Virus record (IMG/VR): IMGVR_UViG_3300042451_001197
Coordinates: 1-64,000 of that record
Source of the DNA: a virus
Reading direction: 5' to 3' (one strand)
Length of the DNA: 64,000 nt
The notes beneath the pieces were generated by a model. The model ran no database searches, was not told the origin of the DNA, and saw only the letters and a list, made by a program, of their open reading frames with translations. A program made the translations under genes and the position numbers. Below are positions 63,926-64,000 of this stretch, piece by piece; positions within the stretch are counted from its first letter, which is position 1, and the number at the start of each line of letters is the position of its first letter.

Positions 63926-64000
63926 TATCTTATTTGAAATTTAGTTACAACCCAATCAAAATCATTGTAATCTGTTACCTTGAAGTAATAATGTCCACCT
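63925..64000 (-). CDS. Partial gene, C-terminus only
   Basis: The last 24 codons of a minus-strand gene that starts beyond the window, ending YFKVTDYNDFDWVVTKFQIR and a stop that overlaps the next ATG (TAATG). Too short to identify. Confidence 0.55.
   Translation of the reverse strand, partial: GGHYYFKVTDYNDFDWVVTKFQIR

Noticed and set aside
1-64000. A bacterial chromosome segment rather than a phage
   Set aside because: DnaK, FKBP and T9SS genes are host-like, but the dense short overlapping genes, recurrent phage families, endolysin, RNA ligase and lack of ribosomal or core metabolic operons fit a phage. Terminase or capsid genes elsewhere on the contig would settle it.

Overview
The window looks like part of a large virulent-type phage genome that infects a Bacteroidetes (probably flavobacterial) host. 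The evidence is: strongly AT-rich DNA; about 100 mostly short, tightly packed and overlapping genes on both strands; phage-typical enzymes (T4 Rnl1-like RNA ligase, thymidylate synthase, DNA methyltransferase, HNH endonucleases, GH19 endolysin); many small protein families I recognise from phages; Bacteroidetes-type promoters (TAnnTTTG); and proteins carrying type IX secretion (T9SS) tails, which exist only in Bacteroidetes. No rRNA, tRNA, integrase, terminase, capsid or polymerase gene is visible here, so the phage assignment rests on the gene repertoire, not on hallmark genes.

Layout. 1-5.4 kb (mostly minus): RNA ligase with an inserted HNH gene, a CYTH protein, a phosphoesterase and small membrane proteins. 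5.5-15.7 kb (minus): a giant T9SS adhesin, a secreted metzincin, an FkbM methyltransferase/glycosyltransferase fusion and a second glycosyltransferase. 16-25.6 kb: putative virion or internal proteins, an IMPDH/GMP reductase-like enzyme, a P-loop kinase and two exported CAP-like proteins. 25.6-37.3 kb: DnaK, an eight-CxxC DnaJ-like zinc protein, thymidylate synthase, a second T9SS protein, a zincin and a SlyD-type prolyl isomerase. 37.3-49.6 kb: small early-type genes, phosphoesterase, GH19 endolysin, DNA methyltransferase and a run of tagged small proteins. 49.6-53 kb: a G/C-run-rich segment with two paralogous zincins, a structured non-coding RNA candidate and an 820-bp non-coding region full of palindromes. 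53-59.8 kb: an array of about a dozen paralogous tagged genes, one containing seven 66-bp units (36-nt conserved, 30-nt unique). 59.8-64 kb (minus): small phage genes, an LpxH-like phosphoesterase and a lipoprotein.

Two global patterns tie the window together. First, some 35 otherwise unrelated proteins share a short terminal tag (types: ITENKLxxII, LTESDLxxLIKRVI, LQEQIxRIQxM, DLIRRIL), usually at the N-terminus and at least twice at the C-terminus; most tags contain or end in (L/I)-x-E, the cleavage consensus of T4 prohead protease. I infer a capsid-targeting signal that loads a large arsenal of small proteins into the head for delivery with the DNA. Second, genes fall into two promoter classes: host-type TAnnTTTG placed 4 nt before the ATG (leaderless, presumably early) and a TATTTAT box a few nt before the ATG that goes with nearly all tagged genes (presumably late, phage-specific).

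Many other products are aimed at the host envelope or proteostasis: T9SS proteins, lipoproteins, CAP-like and metzincin exported proteins, glycan enzymes, DnaK, SlyD and a DnaJ-like zinc protein. All function calls come from reading the sequence and recalled family motifs; no database search was run.
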